NCBI GenBank assembly: GCA_026225555.1
Contig: JAMFSY010000003.1
Span: 1-64,000 of the forward strand
Source: Methylacidiphilales bacterium
GTDB lineage: Bacteria > Verrucomicrobiota > Verrucomicrobiia > Methylacidiphilales > UBA1321
Length of the DNA: 64,000 bases
Direction: 5' to 3'
A program made the translations under genes and the position numbers. Below are positions 17,282-26,019 of the stretch, in pieces (the first letter of the stretch is position 1; each line of letters opens with the position of its first letter). Below the pieces are notes generated by a model that did not search any database, was not told the origin of the DNA, and worked only from the letters and a program-made list of their open reading frames with translations.

Positions 17282-20200
17282 ATGAGGCAATTTATGGCTC
17301 GCTGGATTCCCCTGCTTTCGGTCCCTGCTTTTGTGCTCCCGCTGGTTTTTGCCGGAGGAATAAATCTCCGGGCGGACATCGCTCCGTCAACTCCGACGAC
17401 CACCCCCTCCTTCGAAATCTATCCCGACTCGGAGACCTCCTATAATCCGCGCGTGCCCTGTATCTCTCCGGTCGACCGACCTGACGGAGGGAAATGCATG
17501 GAGGCGGAAGCGATCTTTGATTACGCCCTGGCGCCTTACGTCCAGTTCGCCGCGGGCGGAACCCTGAAGGCGCAGGTGCGGGACAACGGTCGCCGCGAAG
17601 CCAAGGACATCCTCACGCTGAGCGACGGAAAAGTGAGTCTCATTCTACGCGTGGCCGCAGCGGCGAAGGGCGGCCTTCCCGCTCTCGTCCTGCTCGACGG
17701 CGGAAAAGTGGTGGCCTCGGCGCCGTTCCAAGCGGCCCTGCCGAAGTCCTGGAGCCAGGTTGAACTTCAATGGGACCAAACCGGGGCTCGGCTTAGCCTC
17801 GCAAGTGGAGAGACGGTCAAGATCGCCCTTCCCGCGCTCCCTCATTTTAAAACCGTCAGCCTGCAAACCGCCCAAGTGACTCAGTTGAAAATCGAGGGAG
17901 AGGGAAAATTCTCGCTCGATTGGGAAGATGGTTACGCGGCCCGGATGGAACCGCGGCCGGACAGCCAGGACGTCACCGCGCGGTTCTTCGGCTTCGATAC
18001 CTATGTGATTTCACAGGACCGCGCGAAGCGGGATTGCCCCACGGTGCAGGTGATTAATGGCGGCGCACAGGAACAGTCCGTGACCTTCGATTACCGTCTG
18101 GCCGGCGAAGCAAACCAGAGCCACCAGGAATGGAGCCAGCAGCTCAAGATTCCGGCCCAATCCGCCGTGATGATGCCGCTGGCTTTCCCGACGCCGCTTT
18201 CCAGCGATGTCTACCATCTGGCGATCCATTCGAGCTCCCTGCAGCCGGTGTATGCCGCCAACCGGCATTTTCTTTTTGTCGAAGATCGCAACGAACCCAA
18301 GGGCACGCCCAAGTTCGGTCTGCACGATTCCGCGCGGAACCTCTTCGGCTGCTGGCCCGATGCGTTGCCCGTCGATCTCTCGACCAATTATATTTATTGG
18401 GGTACCGTGATGGGTCCGCCCTGGGACAAGGATCCCGGCATGACAGCCGACACCCCGCCGGAGCAATGGAACTGGAGCCGCCGCGTGGATTGGGCCATCG
18501 CGCAGGGCTTGACCAGCTACGTTTCTTTCCAATCGACGCCCTATTTCGACTGGGCGCGGGAACGATCCTACCCGCCCGAGCACATGAGGACGCTGGGGTT
18601 TGGAACCCTCGGCGGATTTCCCAAGCTGGATCTTTACCGCAAATTCGTGAAGACGGTGGCGCTTCGCTACAAAGGGAAAATCCACCTCTACGAAATCGAG
18701 AATGAGCCGATGGCCCATTCCGGAATCCCGCCGGAAGATTACGTGGAGATCTCCCGCGCCGTGACGGAGGAAGTGCATGCGGTCGATCCTGACGCGCGCG
18801 TTTACGGCATCTGCGGCACCGGGGATTTCCTGCCCTGGATGACCAAAGTTTTCGCCCTGGGCGGCCCCGGTGTGATGGACGGCGTCTCCATCCATACTTA
18901 CGTGACGCCGAACATGCCGGAGACGGCCAACCTCCCGGCCAAGCTTGCCGAAGTGGACAAGTTGATCGCGAATTCCGGGCATCCGATGCACTTGCTCAAC
19001 TCCGAGACCGGCACCTACGTCGCCCTGCGCGAGGAGGCGGATCATGCAATTTCCCCCGCCCGGCTCGAGGAACTGGTAAAGGCCGGGACGCCTAATCTCT
19101 TCGTCAAAACGGGTTGGCCCTTCCATGCCATTGACGAACGGAGCGGAGGCATTTCCGTGATCCGCAATGCGACCTACAACTTCCTCGCCAAGGCGGAGTA
19201 CTTCACCTTTTTCGGTTACAACCCCGACTGGCCCTCGACCGATTGGTGGACCCAAAACGGTCCTTATTCCTGCTGGGCGATTATCTCGGCGACCAAGGAC
19301 GGCGTGCGCACGCCGAGTCTCTTCACGCTGGCGATTGGCGTGTTGACCGAACAACTGAAGGGCGCCAACCAACTGCAGGGTCGGCCTGTGAATCAGGAGG
19401 GCTTGATGGGCGGCGTTTTCCCCAAGGCCAACGGCGGCGAGGTGGCGGTCGTCTGGTCGCCAATGGGCAAGCGCAGTGCCTTGATCCAGGCGCCAGGATC
19501 GGAGGTCGAATTGGTCACCATGTTGGGACAAAAGAAAATGCTGACCACCACGGGCGCCTTGGGCAAGGGACTCTTCCGTTTGGAGCTGGATGACGAGCCG
19601 GTCTACCTTCATTTCAGTCAGCCCGGCTTTCAAATCCTGCCCTCGCCGGTGATTGCGCTCTCGCAGCAAGTCTCCGGAAGCTCTGCAGGTTTTCATTTCA
19701 CCGTGGTCAACAAATACCCTCAAGCCTGGCAGGGAAGCGTGGAGCTTGCGCCGCCGTCCGGATGGAAAGTGACGCTGGATGCAAGCGACTTTTCTCTCGA
19801 CCCGGGTAAGCGGCAGGTCGTCAACGGGACTTGCGAAATTCCGCCTGGAACCAAGAAGGGCTCCTACACAGTCGAGGCTTCCCTGAAACTTCCGGATGGA
19901 ACGCCGTTTGCCTTTCCCATCAGCATCGACGTGCGCCCCACGCTTACCGTCCCGGCGGTCGCGGACAATTTCAGCTGGGATCAAGCGTCCTCATGGCAGG
20001 ATGTGAAACCGTCCTTCAAGATCGACCAGACCGACCAGGTCATGATCGGTCGCCCGCCGCTGCTGGCTTCCCTGCAGGAGGAAAAAGATTGGAAGGGGCC
20101 GGGTGAATTATCCGGCGAAGTCCGGCTGGCTTCGAATGCCCAGGATCTTTTTGTCTATATCGACGTGCTGGATGTGAATCTGAACGCGCCGAAAATCTGG

Positions 20201-20626
20201 CCGGGTGTCATAGGATCCTGCGTCGAACTTTTCCTCGATGGCCGTGCGCCGGACGCGGGGTTGGGCAGCGCTCCCTACAGTTCGGGCGTGCATCAATTGC
20301 TGCTGAAAGCTCCGGAGGCATCGGCCGCGCCGGAGCCGATCCAGATCGCGGATGCCTCGGAAAAATTCGGCAAACTGGATGGAGTCACCGCGGTTGCCGG
20401 CCGGACGTCCGCCTCGAAATACTGGATGGCGATTCAGATTCCCTGGAAGTCGCTCGGCGCCACGCGGACAACCGGCCAGCCCTTCGGCTTCGATCTCGGC
20501 ATCAATGGTCCGGGCAAGGGCGGCGTCGGGCGCAAGAGCCAGATGATGCTCTTCGGCACCGGCTCGGACAACTCGGACGCCTCCGGCTTCGGCATGGCGA
20601 GCCAGGGAACTGACGCGGCGAAATAA
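17282..20626 (+). CDS. Large secreted clan-A-like glycoside hydrolase with C-terminal CBM9-like domain
   Basis: I start at ATG 17282, giving 1114 aa with a signal peptide (FVLPLVFAGGINLRA, 14-28); the open frame upstream overlaps the previous gene. N-terminal ~270 residues are beta-rich. A TIM-barrel follows (~340-650) with a clan-A-like pair: HLYEIENEP with acid/base candidate E475 (N474 before it) and LLNSETGTY with nucleophile candidate E575, resembling GH39/GH5-type barrels. After ~770 come immunoglobulin-like strands (VVNKYPQAWQGSVELAPP). The C-terminal ~220 residues (from FSWDQASSWQDV) resemble CBM9/DOMON modules. Substrate unknown. Neighbouring binding protein and GntR-SBP regulator suggest an inducible extracellular polysaccharidase. 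Confidence 0.75.
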   Translation: MRQFMARWIPLLSVPAFVLPLVFAGGINLRADIAPSTPTTTPSFEIYPDSETSYNPRVPCISPVDRPDGGKCMEAEAIFDYALAPYVQFAAGGTLKAQVRDNGRREAKDILTLSDGKVSLILRVAAAAKGGLPALVLLDGGKVVASAPFQAALPKSWSQVELQWDQTGARLSLASGETVKIALPALPHFKTVSLQTAQVTQLKIEGEGKFSLDWEDGYAARMEPRPDSQDVTARFFGFDTYVISQDRAKRDCPTVQVINGGAQEQSVTFDYRLAGEANQSHQEWSQQLKIPAQSAVMMPLAFPTPLSSDVYHLAIHSSSLQPVYAANRHFLFVEDRNEPKGTPKFGLHDSARNLFGCWPDALPVDLSTNYIYWGTVMGPPWDKDPGMTADTPPEQWNWSRRVDWAIAQGLTSYVSFQSTPYFDWARERSYPPEHMRTLGFGTLGGFPKLDLYRKFVKTVALRYKGKIHLYEIENEPMAHSGIPPEDYVEISRAVTEEVHAVDPDARVYGICGTGDFLPWMTKVFALGGPGVMDGVSIHTYVTPNMPETANLPAKLAEVDKLIANSGHPMHLLNSETGTYVALREEADHAISPARLEELVKAGTPNLFVKTGWPFHAIDERSGGISVIRNATYNFLAKAEYFTFFGYNPDWPSTDWWTQNGPYSCWAIISATKDGVRTPSLFTLAIGVLTEQLKGANQLQGRPVNQEGLMGGVFPKANGGEVAVVWSPMGKRSALIQAPGSEVELVTMLGQKKMLTTTGALGKGLFRLELDDEPVYLHFSQPGFQILPSPVIALSQQVSGSSAGFHFTVVNKYPQAWQGSVELAPPSGWKVTLDASDFSLDPGKRQVVNGTCEIPPGTKKGSYTVEASLKLPDGTPFAFPISIDVRPTLTVPAVADNFSWDQASSWQDVKPSFKIDQTDQVMIGRPPLLASLQEEKDWKGPGELSGEVRLASNAQDLFVYIDVLDVNLNAPKIWPGVIGSCVELFLDGRAPDAGLGSAPYSSGVHQLLLKAPEASAAPEPIQIADASEKFGKLDGVTAVAGRTSASKYWMAIQIPWKSLGATRTTGQPFGFDLGINGPGKGGVGRKSQMMLFGTGSDNSDASGFGMASQGTDAAK

Positions 20627-20665
20627 CGCGTCGGACTGCGGCTAGATTCGCTTCCATTTAAGTCA

Positions 20666-20780
20666 GTCATCCTGAGCTTGTCGAAGGATCAGCTTCCGGC
20701 CGCACCCGATTTTAGAGAGAGATATCCTTGCAAACCGTGAAAGTCAACGGAGGCTGATCCTTCGACAAGCTCAGGACGAC
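20666..20780. repeat. Long inverted repeat (28-nt arms)
   Basis: Left arm 20666-20693 and right arm 20753-20780 are reverse complements with one mismatch; the core is CCTGAGCTTGTCGAAGGATC. The 59-nt loop is unremarkable. It lies between convergent genes ending at 20626 and 20843. Sequences with this core are widespread intergenic repeats in many bacteria. It could act as a bidirectional transcription barrier or be a small non-autonomous element; no target-site duplication was identified. Confidence 0.8.
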
Positions 20781-20842
20781 GGCCAGTTACCCCCACCATT
20801 ATGGGAAATTGGTCCAGGCTTGAAGCATTGGGAATAAGACTA

Positions 20843-22810
20843 TCATCCGATTTCCAGCACCGCATGAATGTCGAGCCGAGGGACAACCACCGTCGCCGTC
20901 CCCTGCTTCCACTGGAACGAAAGCCGCCGACCTTCAGGCTGAAGCCGGATGCGCCGGGGACGGGCGGCGACTTGAATCTTCAGCGTCAGCGGCCCGAGCG
21001 GGGCGACCTCGTCGAAGGTATAGCAATCCCGGTTGTCGTGCGGCCCCGAAACGTTCAGGAGGTTGATGAGCAACCTGCCCTCCTTTTTCATCACCATGAC
21101 ATCCACGTCGTGCGAGCCCTCGACCTTCACCGCCGGATTTGGGAAGAGATGTTGCACCAGCGCCCCAAAGATCTCGCGCGCCTGGGCCGTTTTCTGAAAC
21201 CGATAGCGCGCGCCGAAATCAAGCGCCAGTCCAGCGATCTCACCTCGGCCCAGCTTTCGCGTCACCGCGGCCGGATGGGACGGCGATTTCAGATCGTCGC
21301 TCTCGTGCCACCGGGCCCAAATGCGCGCGCCTCGACCGGCCGTGAAGGCGAGACCGGCGCCGGCCAGACCGGCCAGTTTTCCATCCTTCTCCAGCCAGCG
21401 GCTCTTCTTCTCCGCCTCGCTCTGCACGCGGATGCCCAGTTCCTTGGAAAAAAGCGGCACCGCCTTGGAACCGATGACCAGAAGCTTGCCGCCCTGGCGG
21501 ACGTAACTCAGCAATTCCCGCCGGAAAGGTTCCTCCAGAAATCCCCATTCCGGAATCACGATGAGCGGAAAGTCCTGCATCCGTCCCGCGAGATGATGCT
21601 CGCCAAGAACATCGACGTGAAAATGATTATTCAACAAGGCGAGCAGCGTTCCCAGGATACCCTCGACTTCCCCATGCCATGGCGCGAAAAGCCGCTTGAG
21701 GCTTCGGTAGAGCGCCGGGGTGGAATAGAGCAAGGCCACCTGTGGAACGCTTTCGGCCCGGTGACAGATCGCCTGCCGTTCACGGCAAAATTGCGCCACT
21801 TGCTCCATGAGTCCCAGGTGCTGCTCGCGGATCGTGCCATCCCGGCGCTGGTTGAAGTACATCTGGAATCCGCCTCCCAGCGACACGACACAGGCGGCTT
21901 CGCGCTGGAGTTGCGCCACCGGCTTGGTGGTCCGGCAGGAATCGGGTGCCACGCTGCCAAAGGACCACGCCATTAGGTCCCACGGCTTGCCCTGATGCAT
22001 CAGGCACCGGCCTTCCCATCGCGCGGAGTTGACGCTGTCGATCGGGTTGTAATCGCCGGAAAGAAAATCGACCGGCGCGCTCACCCGTTCGGGCATGAAA
22101 GAGCTGAAAATCCAATTGCTCGTGACTTCCACGCCGGGACACTGCCGATGAATCTCCTCGAGATAATGCCTCACGTATTGGCGAAAACCTTCCCGGCAGA
22201 ATTCTGAAAACTCAAAGTAATAAGGATCACCCGGCTGACGCGGGACGTTTTGAATTCCCGTCCGACGGCGAAATTCCCGTAGAACTTTCCGTCCGTAATC
22301 GCGATCGGCCGCCCAACATTCGCCATCGAGCCAGTAGCCGTCGACCCCGTGGATCTCGCGCAGTTCGCGCAATTGCGGAAGCAGATGGGCATCCACGTAG
22401 GGACCGAAGACCGAAGTATTCTTGGGATCGCGCCGGCCCTTTTCGCTCACTCGGGCCCAGGCCGGATTTCTTTTGATCGCCTCGATGTCGTAGACGCCCG
22501 AGAAATGCATGTAAAGGGAGACGCCGTGCTTGGCCGTGACCTGCCTCCAGGTCTTCAGCGGATTGCCGCGCATGCCCGGCACGGGATAGCCCACGCGGGT
22601 CGGATAACTGCTCCAGCCGGGATGCCCCTTGCCATCGCACTGCACATAGTCGGGACGGATGCGGCGGAGCAGGCGGTCCAGCGCAGGCCCGATGGGGTGG
22701 TGACCGAGTTCGCCATCCTGCGGCGTGGCGTGAAAATCGAAGTGAATGCCGAAAAAACTCTGCGAGCGCGGAAGCCGGGCGGGAAGCTTGGAGGCGTCAG
22801 AGGCGTTCAT
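20843..22810 (-). CDS. Putative TIM-barrel glycoside hydrolase with GATase/trimerisation-like domain
   Basis: 655 aa, no signal peptide. The N-terminal two thirds look like a (beta/alpha)8 barrel: HFDFHATPQD (23-32), RPDYVQCDGKGHPG (52-65), then GVDGYWLDGECW with D162/E164 as possible catalytic residues, and VDFLSGDYNPID. This layout resembles enzymes annotated alpha-L-fucosidase-like or beta-galactosidase-trimerisation proteins. Around 400-480, VDVLGEHHLAG, FPLIVIPEWGFL and YVRQGGKLLVIGSKAVPLF match the Rossmann-like trimerisation domain of GH42-type enzymes. The C-terminus is beta-rich. Last gene of the leftward four-gene operon. Substrate uncertain; probably acts on imported oligosaccharides. 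Confidence 0.68.
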   Translation of the reverse strand: MNASDASKLPARLPRSQSFFGIHFDFHATPQDGELGHHPIGPALDRLLRRIRPDYVQCDGKGHPGWSSYPTRVGYPVPGMRGNPLKTWRQVTAKHGVSLYMHFSGVYDIEAIKRNPAWARVSEKGRRDPKNTSVFGPYVDAHLLPQLRELREIHGVDGYWLDGECWAADRDYGRKVLREFRRRTGIQNVPRQPGDPYYFEFSEFCREGFRQYVRHYLEEIHRQCPGVEVTSNWIFSSFMPERVSAPVDFLSGDYNPIDSVNSARWEGRCLMHQGKPWDLMAWSFGSVAPDSCRTTKPVAQLQREAACVVSLGGGFQMYFNQRRDGTIREQHLGLMEQVAQFCRERQAICHRAESVPQVALLYSTPALYRSLKRLFAPWHGEVEGILGTLLALLNNHFHVDVLGEHHLAGRMQDFPLIVIPEWGFLEEPFRRELLSYVRQGGKLLVIGSKAVPLFSKELGIRVQSEAEKKSRWLEKDGKLAGLAGAGLAFTAGRGARIWARWHESDDLKSPSHPAAVTRKLGRGEIAGLALDFGARYRFQKTAQAREIFGALVQHLFPNPAVKVEGSHDVDVMVMKKEGRLLINLLNVSGPHDNRDCYTFDEVAPLGPLTLKIQVAARPRRIRLQPEGRRLSFQWKQGTATVVVPRLDIHAVLEIG

Positions 22811-22864
22811 GATCAGGATGAGATGAAGCGAGTCAGGCTCCCTCCCGGAGCTTCGGCCCCGATT

Positions 22865-24103
22865 TTATTTGGAGGAGAGACTGGCTTGCTGAACTTGCCG
22901 CATGGCTTCCGCGTAGCGTTGGCCAAACTGCTGCTGAGAGTCGGCGTTAAAATGGAGATGGTCGCCCTTGTCGGTCAATCCCTTGGAATCGGCGAAGGCC
23001 ACGCGGGGCAGATCACCGGCGATATGGGTGATCGCCGCCTCGACGGTCGCCGCCTGCGGAAACCGGACGAATTCACCCAACTGGCCGACGACGATCGGCA
23101 AGTCGGGAACGCCGACGTCCTCGCGGAAGTCGCGAAACATCTGCACGAGACGCGTCTCGTAGGAGTTGGCGAGATCGGGCTTCTCGCTGTCCGACTCGCC
23201 CTGATGCCAGAGCATGCCCGCCAGGACGCCTGTTTGCTGCGCGATCCTCGCCTCTTTCAACGCCGCCTCGTAAAGATCGGCTCCCTTGACCCAACGGCTC
23301 AGTGGCGTGCCTCCCACCGCGCAGGGCACCAGGCCAATCTTTCCATCTGGGTCGCCCTGCAACATGGCCCTGGCGAAAGGAATCCCCGGGCCGATGCCGG
23401 AACCGCCCGCGTGCATCGGTTCAACCGCGACGAACCAGGCCGCGCCTTTCAGGTAACCGATCCGTGGATCGGTCGCCTGCGATTCGAGGCCCGTTGCATC
23501 GCGTCCCACCATGTTCGATTGGCCCATGAGGAGATAGATGTGCAGCTTCGTTTTGTCGCCCGTATCGAAGGGCGTTTGCGGCGGATGGTAGGCCTGGGTT
23601 TTCGCGGGAGCAGCCGGAGCAGGCGCGGGAGCAGGCGTGGGGGCGGGCGGGATGGATGCTCCACTGCCGCCTTCCACTTTGAGCAAAATCAGCCCCGCCT
23701 CAAACGGCTTTGAGGAAGTCTGAAGCAGCGCGGGCGGATGATCCAGTTGCAGGACCTCATAAGTCAGCGGCGTGCCACTCGACGAGACGACATGGAAACT
23801 TTTCCCCGTGTCGTGAGCCGAGGGATAAGCCTGCATGAAGGTGGGCACATCGCCCGAGAAAAGGCCGAAGGTGACCGAGTCGGGCGAGCCGCTCAGACTC
23901 AGCGTGCGGGCCGAACAACTCGACTGCGGCAGTGGTGTATCGCTGCGCAGATCGTCGGGAATATCGGAGAGCGTGTAGGTGCCGACGCGATCCGACCAAG
24001 GACACTGGCCATCCTGAACTGTGAAGGTTTCCGGTGCAGCCTGGCCAAAGACGGCGGCGGGCCACAGGGTGATGTAGAGAAGGAGAAGCAAGGTTGTTTT
24101 CAT
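22865..24103 (-). CDS. Secreted SASA/CE6-type carbohydrate acetylesterase
   Basis: 412 aa with signal peptide (1-20; cleavage near VFG-QA). A ~130-residue N-terminal beta domain is followed by a Pro/Ala linker (152-168) and an SGNH-fold SASA (DUF303) domain: LLMGQSNMVGRD with nucleophile S196, ML WHQGESD-type block III and DKGDHLHFNADS supplying the His. It removes acetyl groups from sugars; xylan or sialic-acid-type specificity cannot be told. The start ATG overlaps the stop of the preceding acetylesterase by 4 nt. Unlike its operon neighbours it is exported. Confidence 0.85.
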   Translation of the reverse strand: MKTTLLLLLYITLWPAAVFGQAAPETFTVQDGQCPWSDRVGTYTLSDIPDDLRSDTPLPQSSCSARTLSLSGSPDSVTFGLFSGDVPTFMQAYPSAHDTGKSFHVVSSSGTPLTYEVLQLDHPPALLQTSSKPFEAGLILLKVEGGSGASIPPAPTPAPAPAPAAPAKTQAYHPPQTPFDTGDKTKLHIYLLMGQSNMVGRDATGLESQATDPRIGYLKGAAWFVAVEPMHAGGSGIGPGIPFARAMLQGDPDGKIGLVPCAVGGTPLSRWVKGADLYEAALKEARIAQQTGVLAGMLWHQGESDSEKPDLANSYETRLVQMFRDFREDVGVPDLPIVVGQLGEFVRFPQAATVEAAITHIAGDLPRVAFADSKGLTDKGDHLHFNADSQQQFGQRYAEAMRQVQQASLSSK

Positions 24104-25992
24104 AAGGAGGAGTTAGGGTGGAGGGAGGACGGACAGAAATAGGAAGGGCGAAGATAGTTATTTTTCTCGAGTTGTTCCGGTGAAACATCCTCGCGCACGA
24201 AACGGAGAACGAATCCCCAGGAGCGGCCGCCGTTGAGATCCATCGCCACCGTGAGCCGGTGCGTGCCCGCGGCGAGCGCGAACGATTTCTCGCTCTGATC
24301 GGCATAGCACGGATTGCTTCCGTTCAGGTCTTCGAAGAGAACCCTGCCGTCAATCCAGACCCGGAACGGTCCATCGTAGCCCATAAGGATTCGGAGTTTC
24401 ATGGACTCCTCCAGTTGAACCATGGATTCGAAGGCGGCATGGCCGGATCGTCCCTGCCATTGCTCGTGCTCGTTGATGAAGCCTTCGAGCCCCCAGCCCG
24501 CGCCGTAGGTTTTGACTGTCGTCTCGAGAGGATCGAAAGAGGGACAGGCGATCTTCCCCAACGATTTGACCGCATCAAGAACCTTGGTGGTCCTCCAGGT
24601 TGTGACGAACGACAGATAGGCGGCGGGCCGGAAAAGCGGGAGCGGGCCGAATACGGGCAGAGAGAAATCGCGCCCATCCGTCACGTTTGCGATGGGTGCG
24701 AGACCATGGCCATAGTGAAGTTGAAGATCGGGGCCCAGCGTCCGGCAGCAGTGCAGCCGCACCATCTTGCCATGCAGTGTGGTCTTGAAAATCACGGGGA
24801 GGACCTTTCCCTCGGCATTCACCAGCGTGAAGCCCTGCGGCACTCCGTCCGCCCGCAGATTTCCCTCCACCGAATCGAAAAGCACGTCGATCGTCGGGCC
24901 CGCCGGGGATTGTGAATTTTTGGTGGGCTTGATCGCTCGCAATTGCGGCGGCCTTTGTCCCGCGCCGGAAATGAGATGGCGTGCGGCGCGAGCCAGGCGC
25001 GCCGCCAACCGGGGAAAACCGGCCGCGCCGATGTGAACGCCATCGTCCAATGGCAGGTCGATCGCCGCCACCGTTTCGAGATTTCGGATCTGCCGGGGAA
25101 GCTGACGCTGTTGCTCCTGCACGCGGTTCCAGTTGACGGCATCGTTGTCTCCATAGACGCGCGCGAGCTGGACCATGATCCACGGCAGGCGCGGCTGGCG
25201 CAGGTCCCGCCGGCAGGCCGCGACCAGCTTTTTCATCCGGTCGGTGTAAAGCGGCGCATCCTTGGCTGAGGCCTCGTTTTCGCCCTGATACCAAAGAACG
25301 CCGGCCAGCGACTGGCCGTTCGCGCGCAGGGAAAGCAGCATCGAACCGTAGAGAGAATCCCCTCCCCGATCTTTCAAACCCGGATCCCACTGGACCAGAG
25401 TCGTACCGCCGTGCGCGGTCGCGATGAGTCCCTGCGGAACACCCGAATGCCTGAACATTTCTCGCGCAAAGTAGAGACCGACGCCCGCGCCCTTGAGCGC
25501 ATTTCGCCGCGCCGCTTCACCCTCCTCGGGCGACCACTGACGGCCCTGATGATGGCAGGCATCGGGTGACTCGTTGAGAAGATGCAGCGGCTCGACCGCC
25601 TGCCTCCACGCGCGGCGCATGGAAAAAAGCCGGATGAACGGATGCGGCTTCGCCGGGGCCGTCATGTCTCCGCAACCCTCCATGTTGCTCTGCCCGGCCA
25701 TCAGCCAGACATCGCCGACAAAGAAATCGCACCGGACCGATTCCCCGCCCGCCCGCAGCTCGAGGCGATAGGGACCGCCCACAGGAAGCCCTTTCAGTTC
25801 GGCCTGGAATTTCCCGCGTCCGCTCTTGCCCACGGTACGCGGTTTCCAACCCTTCAGAATGCTTTTCCGATGGAAGAGCGTGGCGACGACCGGCCCGCTG
25901 GCGGACGTTTTCCCCATCAGCCGGACTTGCGCGCCCCGCGAACCCAGACGCTGCAAAACCTGACCCTGGATGAGGCCGCTGAGGATGTTCAT
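24100..25992 (-). CDS. Cytoplasmic SASA-family acetylesterase (sialate O-acetylesterase-like)
   Basis: 630 aa, no signal peptide. An N-terminal strand domain (1-90; LSGLIQGQVLQR, GGPYRLELRAGG) and an SGNH domain with DVWLMAGQSNMEG (nucleophile S102), ATAHGGTTLVQWDP, VLWYQGENEAS and DDGVHIGAAGFPRLA (His block) match sialate O-acetylesterase-like proteins. The C-terminal ~150 residues form a lectin/PA14-like beta module (LRILMGYDGPFRVWIDGRVL). Probable role: deacetylation of imported oligosaccharides. It lies 27 bp after the GH3 gene and overlaps the next acetylesterase by 4 nt. Confidence 0.83.
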   Translation of the reverse strand: MNILSGLIQGQVLQRLGSRGAQVRLMGKTSASGPVVATLFHRKSILKGWKPRTVGKSGRGKFQAELKGLPVGGPYRLELRAGGESVRCDFFVGDVWLMAGQSNMEGCGDMTAPAKPHPFIRLFSMRRAWRQAVEPLHLLNESPDACHHQGRQWSPEEGEAARRNALKGAGVGLYFAREMFRHSGVPQGLIATAHGGTTLVQWDPGLKDRGGDSLYGSMLLSLRANGQSLAGVLWYQGENEASAKDAPLYTDRMKKLVAACRRDLRQPRLPWIMVQLARVYGDNDAVNWNRVQEQQRQLPRQIRNLETVAAIDLPLDDGVHIGAAGFPRLAARLARAARHLISGAGQRPPQLRAIKPTKNSQSPAGPTIDVLFDSVEGNLRADGVPQGFTLVNAEGKVLPVIFKTTLHGKMVRLHCCRTLGPDLQLHYGHGLAPIANVTDGRDFSLPVFGPLPLFRPAAYLSFVTTWRTTKVLDAVKSLGKIACPSFDPLETTVKTYGAGWGLEGFINEHEQWQGRSGHAAFESMVQLEESMKLRILMGYDGPFRVWIDGRVLFEDLNGSNPCYADQSEKSFALAAGTHRLTVAMDLNGGRSWGFVLRFVREDVSPEQLEKNNYLRPSYFCPSSLHPNSSL

Positions 25993-26019
25993 GTGAAGGA
26001 CAGGATTTGGCGGAGGCGC

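Noticed and set aside
18011-19984. 657-codon open frame on the minus strand
   Set aside because: Antisense to the secreted glycosidase, whose barrel and catalytic motifs are clear. The antisense product is Arg/His/Gly-rich with no family pattern, as expected from high-GC coding DNA read backwards.
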